Below are positions 54,701 to 62,192 of a DNA stretch of 64,000 bases, piece after piece. The stretch covers positions 1 to 64,000 of the forward strand of contig NZ_QJVC01000007.1 in NCBI RefSeq assembly GCF_003219795.1, given 5' to 3'. The notes under the pieces were generated by a model. That model did not search any database and was not told the origin of the DNA. It saw nothing but the letters and a program-made list of their open reading frames with translations. The DNA is from Arthrobacter psychrolactophilus (GTDB taxonomy: Bacteria > Actinomycetota > Actinomycetes > Actinomycetales > Micrococcaceae). Made by a program: the position numbers and the translations under genes. Position 1 is the stretch's first letter, and every line of letters begins with the position of its first letter.

Positions 54701-55194
54701 CTGGCCCCACGAAGGACTTCGAGGCCATCCGCAAGGACTTCGGCGATGTCTCGGTGCTGGATACGCGTGACTACCTCTTCGGTCTGCGCCGTGGCGTGGA
54801 ACATACGATTGACCTGGGCAAGGGCGTGCGCCTGATCGCCGTGCTCGAGACCATCTCCGAGGCCGACGAAAAGGGCATGCGCACGGTGGTGTGCAAGCTC
54901 AACGGCCAGAACCGCCCCATCACGGTGCGCGATCGCAGCATCGAAAGCACCGTCAAGGCCGCCGAGAAGGCCGATGAAACCGTGCCGGGTCAGGTGGCGG
55001 CACCCTTCGCCGGCGCTGTCAGCGTCAAGGTGGCCGTCGGCGACGTCGTCGAGGCGGGCGCCACGATCGCCACGATTGAGGCCATGAAGATGGAAGCCTC
55101 CATTACGACGCCGGTCGGCGGCACGGTCTCTCGTCTGGCCGTCTCTGGGGTAGCCCAGGTGCAAGGCGGGGACCTGCTGCTCGTCATCGGCTAG
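51799..55194 (+). CDS. pyc: Pyruvate carboxylase
   Basis: Biotin enzyme that carboxylates pyruvate to oxaloacetate, the main anaplerotic step. From ATG 51799 (CAGGAG five bases upstream) it is 1131 residues, the full family length: biotin carboxylase (~1-450, ILVANRGEIAIRAFRA, KAVAGGGGRGMR, EMNPRIQVEHTVTEE), carboxyltransferase (~530-830, DTTFRDAHQSLLATRVRT, AIKDMAG, HTHDTAGG), and a C-terminal biotinyl domain with EAMKMEAS, biotinylated Lys at 1097. The frame upstream to 51757 is not needed. Followed by a large palindromic terminator. Confidence 0.97.
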   Translation: MFSKILVANRGEIAIRAFRASYELGAKTVAVYPYEDRTSIHRQKADEAYLIGEEGHPVRAYLDVAEVIRVAKEAGADAIYPGYGFLSENPDLAAAARDAGITFVGPPAEVLELTGNKVHAINAAREAGIPVLESSEPSADLDYLLGAAAKIGYPIFAKAVAGGGGRGMRRVEKAEDLEEALRSAMREADAAFGDPTMFLEQAVLRPRHIEVQILADNEGNVIHLFERDCSLQRRHQKVVEIAPAPNLDEGIRKALHSDAVKFAKAMGYVNAGTVEFLVDTVGERAGQHVFIEMNPRIQVEHTVTEEITDVDLVQAQMRIAAGETLADLGLSQDTVQVKGAALQCRITTEDPANGFRPDVGEITTYRSAGGAGVRLDGGTIYAGAQISPHFDSMLVKLTCRGRDYKTAVARARRALAEFRIRGVSTNISFLQAVLADPAFNAGDVATSFIDERPELLNAQVSSDRGTKLLSWLADTTVNKPHGELSVLADPASKLPAVDVATAPAGSRQLLAELGPEGFAAALRAQTAVAVTDTTFRDAHQSLLATRVRTRDLLAAGPAVSVLTPQLLSVEAWGGATYDVSLRFLGEDPWQRLTKLREALPNVCLQMLLRGRNTVGYTPYPAEVTDTFVQEAAASGIDIFRIFDALNDVAQMEPAIKAVRATGTAVAEVALCYTGDLLDPAETIYTLDYYLELAQRIVDAGAHILAIKDMAGVLRPAAAAKLVTALRERFELPVHLHTHDTAGGQLATLMAAINAGVDAVDVASAALAGTTSQPSASALVAALAHTERDTGIDLAAVSSLEPYWEAIRRLYAPFESGLAAPTGRVYLHEIPGGQLSNLRQQAIALGLGERFEEIEDMYTAADRILGHLVKVTPSSKVVGDLALHLVGIKADPADFEANPQNYDIPDSVIGFLGGELGTPPGGWPEPFRTKALQGRTVVERMGTLSEQDSAELTGDSPTRRAALNRLLFAGPTKDFEAIRKDFGDVSVLDTRDYLFGLRRGVEHTIDLGKGVRLIAVLETISEADEKGMRTVVCKLNGQNRPITVRDRSIESTVKAAEKADETVPGQVAAPFAGAVSVKVAVGDVVEAGATIATIEAMKMEASITTPVGGTVSRLAVSGVAQVQGGDLLLVIG

Positions 55195-55204
55195 CCAGAG
55201 ACAC

Positions 55205-55256
55205 AAAGGGCCTCGGCGGTTCCGACCAGATCTGGTCGGAACCGCCGAGGCCCTTT
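55205..55256. terminator. Perfect 52-bp palindrome between convergent pyc and fadD
   Basis: Arms 55205-55230 and 55231-55256 are exact 26-base reverse complements without any spacer, starting AAAGGGCCTCGG and ending CCGAGGCCCTTT. In RNA the centre forms a small loop. Flanked by AAA and TTTT, it can terminate both genes (stops at 55194 and 55276). Confidence 0.9.
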
Positions 55257-55275
55257 TGCTTAAGCCGATCAGGGC

Positions 55276-57090
55276 TTAGGACGGCTTCTTGCTCAGGTAA
55301 ATCTCTTCCACCACGGTGTTGAAATCCTGCAAGACCTGGCCGCGCTTGACCTTCATGGACGGGGTCAGGTGGCCGGAGTTCTCCGTGAAGTCGGTGTCGA
55401 CGATACGGAACTGCTTGATGGCCTCGGCGGCAGAGACAGTGCCGTTCGCGCGGTCAACGGCCTTCTGCACGGCGGCCACCACGATCGGATCCTTAGCTGC
55501 CTGGGCTACTGTGATGACGCTGCTCAGGCCGTGCGCCTTGCCCCACTGCGGCAGCGCCTCCTCATCGAGGGTGACGATCGCGGCGATGAAGGGCCGCTGC
55601 TCACCAATGACAACACACTGCGAGACGATGGCATCGGCGCGGATCTGGTCCTCAAGCAGGGCCGGAACCACATTCTTGCCACCCGAGGTGACGATGATTT
55701 CCTTCTTGCGTCCGGTGATCTTCAGGAAGCCTTGCTCATCGAGCTCGCCAATGTCACCCGTGCGGAACCAGCCATCAATGAAGGTCTCGGCCGTCAGATC
55801 GTCTCGGCCGAAGTACCCCTTCATGACGCAGACGCCCTGGGTGAGGATCTCTCCGTCGTCAGCAATTTTCACCGCGTTGCCGGGCAGAGGCGCACCGACG
55901 GTGCCAATCTTGATGCGCTCGGGTCGGTTGACGGTGATGGGGGCCGTGGTTTCCGTGAGGCCGTAGCCTTCGAGGATCTGCAGGCCGATGCCCTGGAAGA
56001 AGTAGCCCAGACGCTCGCCGAGCGGGCCACCACCGGAGACGGCATGGCGGACATTGCCACCCATGGCGGCGCGGAGCTTGCTGTAGACGAGCTTGTCGAA
56101 CAAGGCGTGCTTGGCCTTGAGAACGATGCCAACCTTGCCCGCCTGCGCGGCACGGGCATAATCGATCGCGGTATGAGCGGCCAGGCCAAAGATCTTGCCT
56201 TTTCCCTCGCCCTCGGCCTTGAGCGAAGCCGAGTTGTAGACCTTTTCAAAGACGCGCGGCACGGCCAAGATAAACGATGGCTTGAAGCTTTGCAGATCGT
56301 TGAGCAAGTTCTTGATATCCGGGGTGTGGCCAACCTTGGCGCCACCGGCCACGGCCAGGACCGAGATGTAGCGGGCAAAGACGTGTGCCAGGGGCAGGAA
56401 CATGATGGTCTGTGAGCCAGGCGGAACCACGCTCTGACCTAGTACGGCCAAGGCGTTCTCGCTGAGCTCGACAAAGTTAGAGTGCGTGAGCATGCAGCCC
56501 TTGGGGCGGCCCGTGGTGCCGGAGGTGTAGATGATGGTTGCCACGTCGGCGAGCCCGTTGGCGGTGCGTGCCGCTTCCAGGGTTTCGTCGCTGACATCCG
56601 CTCCGGCCTCACGCAAAACATCCAGACCGTCGCCCTCGAGCTGCCAGACGTGCTGCAAAGCGGTCAGGCCCTCGTTGTGTGCGGCCTGACGAATGATGTT
56701 TTCGTGGCTTCCCGTTTCGGCAAACACGGCCACGGCCCCGGAGTCGCCAAGATTCCATGCCACCTGCGACGGGGACGAGGTTTCATAAATCGGCACGGAG
56801 ACGGCGCCGGCAAACCAGATGGAGAAGTCAACGAGTGACCATTCATATCGGGTGCGCGCCATAATCCCGACACAGTCGCCAACGTTGATACCCGAGGCAA
56901 TCAGGCCCTTGGCGATCGCACTGACGTCGGCAAGGAATTCCTTCGCCGAGACATCTATCCAGACGTTGTCAGCGTTGCGTTTGGAGAATAGTGCGGGATT
57001 GGCGGCTAGTTTGGCTTGGCGCAGCACAAACTCGGTCGTATTCATGGTCGGGGGACTGACGACCTTGGCCGGGACGGAAATCTCTTGCAC
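55276..57090 (-). CDS. Long-chain acyl-CoA synthetase
   Basis: Activates fatty acids with ATP and CoA. 604 residues: P-loop IIYTSGTTGRPKGCMLTH, LEGYGLTETTAPITVN, FRTGDIGELDEQGFLKITGRKKEIIVTSGGKNV, and a C-terminal K-rich segment (LTPSMKVKRGQVLQ). Resembles mycobacterial FadD15 by context (upstream of a glucokinase-like gene, plsC and aroG) and architecture. GTG start at 57090 after AAAGGAG. Faces pyc across the palindrome. Confidence 0.92.
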   Translation of the reverse strand: MQEISVPAKVVSPPTMNTTEFVLRQAKLAANPALFSKRNADNVWIDVSAKEFLADVSAIAKGLIASGINVGDCVGIMARTRYEWSLVDFSIWFAGAVSVPIYETSSPSQVAWNLGDSGAVAVFAETGSHENIIRQAAHNEGLTALQHVWQLEGDGLDVLREAGADVSDETLEAARTANGLADVATIIYTSGTTGRPKGCMLTHSNFVELSENALAVLGQSVVPPGSQTIMFLPLAHVFARYISVLAVAGGAKVGHTPDIKNLLNDLQSFKPSFILAVPRVFEKVYNSASLKAEGEGKGKIFGLAAHTAIDYARAAQAGKVGIVLKAKHALFDKLVYSKLRAAMGGNVRHAVSGGGPLGERLGYFFQGIGLQILEGYGLTETTAPITVNRPERIKIGTVGAPLPGNAVKIADDGEILTQGVCVMKGYFGRDDLTAETFIDGWFRTGDIGELDEQGFLKITGRKKEIIVTSGGKNVVPALLEDQIRADAIVSQCVVIGEQRPFIAAIVTLDEEALPQWGKAHGLSSVITVAQAAKDPIVVAAVQKAVDRANGTVSAAEAIKQFRIVDTDFTENSGHLTPSMKVKRGQVLQDFNTVVEEIYLSKKPS

Positions 57091-57284
57091 AATAGCTCCT
57101 TTGATATGTGGCTCTGCGATCGTGTTGCTTCACTCTATCCGCGAAACGCGTGTTTGGCGCGGCGAACTATATTACTTACCAGTAACATTATGTGATCGAG
57201 CTCATACTTTCCATTTCGGTGGCCAGTCATCATCGCGGGAGCGGGGCGCGCATGCCGCGAAGCAGTGCTGGGTAGAATCGTTCA

Positions 57285-58289
57285 ATGCCTGCCTTTAGCT
57301 CCGAATCCATCTCCGCCGCACGCTCCCACGCCGCCGACGCTGTGCCGCTGGCCCTGGGGATCGACATCGGTGGGACAAAGGTCGCCGCTGGTGTGGTCGA
57401 TGGCCACGGCGTCATCGTGGAAGAACTCAGGCGTGTCACGCCGGGTCGCGATGCTCGTGCCGTGGAGCAGGTCATCGTCGACCTCGTCGCCGAGTTGGGC
57501 TCCCGGCACGCCATTGAATCCGTGGGTATCGGTGCCGCAGGATGGATGGACCTCGACGGCGCCCGGGTCGTCTTTAGCCCCCACCTCGCCTGGCGCGACG
57601 AACCCTTGCGCGACACGCTCGAGGCCATGCTGCACCGCCCCGTCCTAGTAACTAACGACGCCGACGCGGCCGCGTGGGCCGAAGCGCGCTTCGGGGCCGG
57701 CCAGGGTCACTCTCGCATGATCATGCTGACGCTGGGCACCGGCATCGGAGGTGCCCTGGTTCTCGACGGCAAGGTGGAACGCGGCGCCTTTGGCATGGCC
57801 GGAGAATTTGGCCACCAAATCATCATGCCCGGCGGTCATCGTTGCGAATGCGGAAACCGCGGTTGCTGGGAACAGTACGCCTCCGGCAATGCGCTCGGCC
57901 GCGAGGCTCGCGAATTGGCTGGAAAACAATCACCCATGGCGGCAGCACTGCTGGCCGCGGTCGACGGACGTGCCGAAGAGATCACCGGCACCGTCGTGAC
58001 AGATCTGGCCTTGCAGGGCGAGGCCACGAGCAAGGAGCTCATCGCTGAGGTGGGGGACTGGCTGGGCCTCGGCATGGCCAATCTGGCCGCCGCGCTGGAT
58101 CCGGCGCTCTTTGTCATTGGCGGCGGCCTGAGCGCCGCCGGCGAGCTATTGCTCGAGCCCGCGCGTCGGGCCTACTCCCGGAATCTGACCGGACGTGGAT
58201 ATCGCAAGGAAGCGGCCATTGAAGAGGCTCAGCTAGGCGCGGCCGCTGGACTCATCGGCGCGGCAGATCTCTCCCGCGCCCGCCGCTAG
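57285..58289 (+). CDS. ROK family glucokinase
   Basis: 334 residues. ATP-binding GIDIGGTKVAAGVV (25-38), VTNDADAAAWAEARFGAG, LTLGTGIGGALVLDG, and the ROK zinc signature CECGNRGCWEQYASG (~186-200). The catalytic Asp is in the NDAD segment. The zinc motif and lack of a DNA-binding domain mark it as a sugar kinase rather than a ROK repressor; glucokinase is the likely activity, ATP or polyphosphate use unknown. Starts at ATG 57285, divergent from fadD. Confidence 0.9.
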   Translation: MPAFSSESISAARSHAADAVPLALGIDIGGTKVAAGVVDGHGVIVEELRRVTPGRDARAVEQVIVDLVAELGSRHAIESVGIGAAGWMDLDGARVVFSPHLAWRDEPLRDTLEAMLHRPVLVTNDADAAAWAEARFGAGQGHSRMIMLTLGTGIGGALVLDGKVERGAFGMAGEFGHQIIMPGGHRCECGNRGCWEQYASGNALGREARELAGKQSPMAAALLAAVDGRAEEITGTVVTDLALQGEATSKELIAEVGDWLGLGMANLAAALDPALFVIGGGLSAAGELLLEPARRAYSRNLTGRGYRKEAAIEEAQLGAAAGLIGAADLSRARR

Positions 58290-58307
58290 CGGCGCTCTGG
58301 CTAGCAG

Positions 58308-58811
58308 CTAGACGACCGCGCCGTCACCCTTGCTGTCATCACGGTGGTCGGGCAGGCGGAACAGCAGGTAACCGGCGCCCCCGAGGAATGCCATGATGAC
58401 GCCGATGACTAAGATCATGGGCGCCTGACGCCAGAAGATCGAGGCAAAGACCAGGAATAACGGGCCTCCCGCGGCCCCAATCCACGAGAGCAAGATGGCC
58501 GGCTCCGTGTTCCGCAGCACGGGCGGCTCCTCGGGAACAAAGTCGTCAGCGGAGTCCTCCACCGCATAGTCTCGGGGCCCACTGGTGGAGGTGTCGCCGT
58601 CGTCCGCGGCAGGCTGAGCAGCCCAGACGCCGAGCGGGTCAAAATCTTGCACGCGCTTGGGCTCAGACCGACTCGTCTCGGGAGGAGCCACCAAGCCCGG
58701 CTCGGACATGAAGGAATCCTCCACGTCCTCCAGCCTGGCGACAAGGTCGAGCCAGATCTCCTCGTCATTTCCGCCGGTCTGTGGCGAACCCGCTCCGGGA
58801 TCAGATTGCAT
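58308..58811 (-). CDS. Hypothetical membrane protein with acidic N-terminus
   Basis: 167 residues. Residues 1-100 are acidic and disordered (DEEIWLDLVARLEDVEDSF, AVEDSADDFVPEEPP); two transmembrane segments follow (ILLSWIGAAGGPLFLVFASIFW, PMILVIGVIMAFLGGAGYLLFRL) and a short polar tail. No known domain. It overlaps the esterase gene by TAATG and is therefore translated with it. Similar small proteins occur beside this esterase in related genera, to my memory; function unknown. Confidence 0.8.
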   Translation of the reverse strand: MQSDPGAGSPQTGGNDEEIWLDLVARLEDVEDSFMSEPGLVAPPETSRSEPKRVQDFDPLGVWAAQPAADDGDTSTSGPRDYAVEDSADDFVPEEPPVLRNTEPAILLSWIGAAGGPLFLVFASIFWRQAPMILVIGVIMAFLGGAGYLLFRLPDHRDDSKGDGAVV

Positions 58812-59581
58812 TAAAGGGTCCTTCGGAAGAAGTCGGCCGACTGGGAAAAGATCAAGGGCGCGTCGTTGTCCATCGTGGCTACATGGTAGCTGTTTTCCAG
58901 CGGCACGATGCGAAGCTCGGAGGAGCCTATCCGTTCCTTGAGTACCTCGATGCTGGAATCGGGCACCACATGATCCACCGTGGAGCGAAAGACCAGGGTT
59001 GGGGCCGTCACACGAGGAAGCAGCTCAATCGTGTTGCTAAAGAGTTGGGATAGCTGATGCACCGCCGCAACAGGGGTCCGGGTGTAGGCGCCCTCGCTCA
59101 CGCCCTGAAGCTTCATGTCATTGCCAATGGCCGGAACGCTTTTGAGGACGTACTTCAGTAGCCCGGCGTACTTGGCCTTGGGATCACCGAAGGTGAGCCC
59201 GGGATTGACGACGGCGACTCCGGCGACAGGATGGAGGGCCGCGACCCGCAGCGACAGTGCCCCGCCCATAGACATGCCGACGACGTAGACCGAGTCGCAA
59301 CGGGCGGCCAGCTCTAGATACGCGGCCTCAAAGTCGCGGTACCAGTCCTCCCAGGGCGTCTTGGCCAGATCCTGCCAGGACGTTCCGTGGCCGGCCAGAA
59401 GTGGCATGTTCACGGCGAATCCTGCCTCGGCCAGGGACTCGCTCCAGCTCTGCATGCTGACGGGCGAACCGGTGAATCCGTGGCAGACAGCGACGCCAAT
59501 GCGAGCCAGCTCCCCGTGCCCGGGGGAGCGGAATGATTGCACCATGATGTGTAGCCCCTTTTCTTCCCGAATTTTTGCCAT
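58811..59581 (-). CDS. Alpha/beta hydrolase (esterase/monoacylglycerol lipase type)
   Basis: 256 residues of the carboxylesterase Est30/monoglyceride lipase branch. HGFTGSP forms the oxyanion hole, GMSMGG carries the nucleophile Ser104, RSTVDHVVP the catalytic Asp, and NSYHVATMD the His. A short lid lies at ~130-180. ATG 59581 is used; ATG 59545 (MVQSFRS) is an alternative start. Substrate likely a short-chain or monoacyl ester. Confidence 0.9.
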   Translation of the reverse strand: MAKIREEKGLHIMVQSFRSPGHGELARIGVAVCHGFTGSPVSMQSWSESLAEAGFAVNMPLLAGHGTSWQDLAKTPWEDWYRDFEAAYLELAARCDSVYVVGMSMGGALSLRVAALHPVAGVAVVNPGLTFGDPKAKYAGLLKYVLKSVPAIGNDMKLQGVSEGAYTRTPVAAVHQLSQLFSNTIELLPRVTAPTLVFRSTVDHVVPDSSIEVLKERIGSSELRIVPLENSYHVATMDNDAPLIFSQSADFFRRTL

Positions 59582-59725
59582 TCGGGACGTCCTCGCGTGA
59601 CTGCGGCCGTGCTACCGCGTTTAACAGCCGCTTTCATTAGACTACTGTTGATACGTTCACAGTGGGGGGAACCGCCGTGAACCCGGTTCGTGTGCAACCG
59701 GCAGCGCCAGAGGAGGAGCACGACC

Positions 59726-60544
59726 GTGATCTATTGGGTACTTAAAAAGATTTTTCTAGGCCCCATTTTGAAGCTGTTGTTCCGTCCCTGGACTAAGGGG
59801 CTGGATAATCTACCCGTTGACGGCCCGGCCGTTCTGGCCAGCAACCACCTGTCCTTCTCGGACTCAATCTTCATGCCGCTCATGGTCCCGCGGCCCGTCG
59901 TCTTCCTTGCCAAGAGCGATTACTTCACGGGCAAGGGCATCAAGGGGCGCCTGACGGCGGCCTTCTTCACTCTGACGAACCAGCTGCCCATGGACCGCTC
60001 CGGTGGCGCCGCATCCGCGAATTCGCTGCAGACCGGGATCGATGTCCTCAACGACGGCGGCCTGCTCGGCATTTACCCCGAGGGCACCCGGAGCCCCGAC
60101 GGTCGCCTCTACCGTGGCAAGGTGGGCGTCGCCAAGCTCGTGTTGACGGCCAACGTTCCCGTGATTCCCGTGGCCATGATCGGCACCGACAAGGTGCAGC
60201 CGATCGGCCGCCGCATCCCCTCGATCCGCCGGCTGGGTGTCATCTTTGGTGAGCCCATGGACTTTAGCCGCTATCAGGGCATGGCCGATGACCGCTTTGT
60301 CCAGCGCTCGGTCACGGACGAGATCATGTATGAACTCATGCGCCTCTCCGGCCAGGAATATGTCGACTCCTACGCCAGCACCATCAAGGACAAGCTCGCC
60401 GCCGACAAGTCAGCCAAACCGGCCGCCGCCAGCGATGCTATCCGGATCGACCCGCCGGCCGTCATCGCCCCCGGTGCGGTGACGGTCATCGGCGCGAAAA
60501 AGGACAAGGACACCCCCGAGGAGAAAGCTGCCCCCGAGGCGTAG
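59726..60544 (+). CDS. plsC: 1-acyl-sn-glycerol-3-phosphate acyltransferase
   Basis: 272 residues from GTG 59726, seven bases after AGGAGGAG; a start 12 codons earlier is inconsistent with that site. HX4D motif NHLSFSD (His41, Asp46), GIYPEGTRSPDGRLYRGKVGVAKL and VPVIPVAMIGTDKV match PlsC. A Pro/Ala/Lys-rich tail of ~50 residues (AADKSAKPAAASD, KKDKDTPEEKAAPEA) is probably disordered. Second PlsC-type gene in the window after 33433. Gene order with aroG and the kinase is conserved in mycobacteria. Confidence 0.92.
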   Translation: MIYWVLKKIFLGPILKLLFRPWTKGLDNLPVDGPAVLASNHLSFSDSIFMPLMVPRPVVFLAKSDYFTGKGIKGRLTAAFFTLTNQLPMDRSGGAASANSLQTGIDVLNDGGLLGIYPEGTRSPDGRLYRGKVGVAKLVLTANVPVIPVAMIGTDKVQPIGRRIPSIRRLGVIFGEPMDFSRYQGMADDRFVQRSVTDEIMYELMRLSGQEYVDSYASTIKDKLAADKSAKPAAASDAIRIDPPAVIAPGAVTVIGAKKDKDTPEEKAAPEA

Positions 60545-60622
60545 GCTCCTCAAAACTGAGGCCTGCGGCTTTTTTGCAGGCGCCGTGGCGGGCCGAAAGC
60601 GAACATCGCCATCTCAGGTGTC

Positions 60623-60665
60623 GGACTGTTTAGTCCACCGCGGTTTTGGGGGATACCCTTAACAC
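60623..60665 (+). promoter_or_regulatory. Candidate aroG promoter for a leaderless transcript
   Basis: TACCCT at 60654-60659 fits TANNNT and ends six bases before GTG 60666, so transcription could start at or one base before the start codon. There is no Shine-Dalgarno site in range. A small inverted repeat GGACT-GTTT-AGTCC (60623-60636) overlaps the expected -35 zone and could bind a regulator. Confidence 0.4.
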
Positions 60666-62063
60666 GTGACTGATCTAACCTTAAACGAATCACTTGCACC
60701 CGCTGCCGGAATTTCCGTCCCCGGTGCCGCCGTTTACCCAGGCCTTGATGACTGGCGCGAGCTGACTATCGCCCAGCAGCCGACCTGGTCCGAACACCCG
60801 GCCTTCGGGCCCACGGTCAAGGAATTGTCCTCCGTGCCTCCGCTGGTGTTTGCCGGTGAGGTTGACGTGCTGCGGTCGCGCCTAGCTCAGGCCGCCAAGG
60901 GCGAGGCCTTCTTGCTGCAGGGTGGCGATTGCGCCGAGACCTTCGAGGCTGCCACCGCCGACAAGATCAGTGCCCGCGTGAAGACCATTTTGCAGATGGC
61001 CGTGGTGCTGACCTATGGTGCTCAGCTGCCCGTCATCAAGATGGGACGTATGGCTGGCCAGTTCGCCAAGCCGCGTTCCTCCAATGATGAAACGCGCGAC
61101 GGCGTGACCCTTCCGGCATACCGTGGCGACATCGTCAACGGCTACGACTTCACCCCGGAGTCCCGCCAGCACGACCCGTCCCGCATGCTCAAGGCCTACC
61201 ACACCTCTGCCTCGACCCTGAATTTGATTCGCGCCTTCACGCAGGGCGGCTTTGCCGATCTGCGCAGCGTGCACGAATGGAACCGCGGCTTCACCTCCAA
61301 CCCGGCCCACAGCCGGTACGAGCAGCTGGCCAAGGAAATCGACAGTGCCATTAAGTTCATGGCCTCCTGCGGCGCCGACTTTGATGCGCTCAAGACCGTT
61401 GAGTTCTTCGCCAGCCATGAGGCACTCCTGCTGGACTACGAGCGGGCCCTGACCCGCATCGACTCACGCACGGGCCTGCCCTACGACACCTCGGCACACT
61501 TCCTGTGGATCGGTGAGCGCACGCGCGATCTGGACCAGGCACACGTGGACTTCCTGTCCCGCGTCCGCAACCCGATCGGTGTTAAGCTCGGCCCCACGAC
61601 CTCACCCGATGATGCCCTGCGCCTCATCGAGAAACTGGACCCGAACCGCGAGCCCGGCCGCCTGACCTTCATCACCCGCATGGGTGCCACCAACATTCGT
61701 GAGAAACTCCCGAACCTGGTGGAAAAGGTCACCGCCTCCGGCGCTCAGGTGCTGTGGGTTACTGACCCCATGCACGGCAACACCGTCACCTCACCTAACG
61801 GTTACAAGACCCGTAACTTTGACGATGTCATCGACGAAGTCCGTGGCTTCTTCGAGGTGCACGAAGCCCAGGGCACAGTCCCCGGTGGCTTGCACGTTGA
61901 GATGACCGGCGACGACGTGGCCGAGTGCCTCGGCGGCGCCGATCCGATCGACCAGGAAGCCTTCCTGACCGGTTACGAGTCTGTCTGCGACCCGCGCCTG
62001 AACCACAAGCAGTCTCTGGAAATGGCGTTCCTGGTCTCCGAAGGTCTGCGCAAGAACAAGTAA
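60666..62063 (+). CDS. aroG: Class II DAHP synthase (3-deoxy-7-phosphoheptulonate synthase)
   Basis: First step of the shikimate pathway, joining PEP and erythrose 4-phosphate. 465 residues with class II motifs FLLQGGDCAETF, IKMGRMAGQFAKPRS, DFLSRVRNPIGVKLGP, FITRMGATNIR and VLWVTDPMHGNT, which hold PEP- and metal-binding residues. Class II enzymes are typical of actinobacteria and often complex with chorismate mutase. GTG start; terminator at 62078-62111. Confidence 0.95.
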   Translation: MTDLTLNESLAPAAGISVPGAAVYPGLDDWRELTIAQQPTWSEHPAFGPTVKELSSVPPLVFAGEVDVLRSRLAQAAKGEAFLLQGGDCAETFEAATADKISARVKTILQMAVVLTYGAQLPVIKMGRMAGQFAKPRSSNDETRDGVTLPAYRGDIVNGYDFTPESRQHDPSRMLKAYHTSASTLNLIRAFTQGGFADLRSVHEWNRGFTSNPAHSRYEQLAKEIDSAIKFMASCGADFDALKTVEFFASHEALLLDYERALTRIDSRTGLPYDTSAHFLWIGERTRDLDQAHVDFLSRVRNPIGVKLGPTTSPDDALRLIEKLDPNREPGRLTFITRMGATNIREKLPNLVEKVTASGAQVLWVTDPMHGNTVTSPNGYKTRNFDDVIDEVRGFFEVHEAQGTVPGGLHVEMTGDDVAECLGGADPIDQEAFLTGYESVCDPRLNHKQSLEMAFLVSEGLRKNK

Positions 62064-62077
62064 CTTCGGCACCATGC

Positions 62078-62111
62078 AAAAGGCTCCCACTCATTAGAGT
62101 GGGAGCCTTTT
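62078..62111. terminator. Bidirectional terminator between aroG and the kinase gene
   Basis: 15-base perfect arms (62078-62092, 62097-62111), AAAAGGCTCCC... / ...GGGAGCCTTTT, loop ATTA. The A and T runs on both sides let it serve aroG and the convergent kinase gene. Confidence 0.92.
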
Positions 62112-62192
62112 GTCGTTCCTGCGGGGATCGATGGTTCAGCCGCGCCGAGGATCTCGGCTCCCGATGCGCTAAGCCCCAGTAGCCTGTCTGGG

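Noticed and set aside
55369-56415. 348-codon antisense frame inside the acyl-CoA ligase gene
   Set aside because: Shadow frame; the ligase carries all expected motifs in the same interval.
58282-58293. 12-base palindrome GCCGCTAGCGGC over the glucokinase stop
   Set aside because: Too short and without loop or T tract; probably chance in GC-rich DNA.
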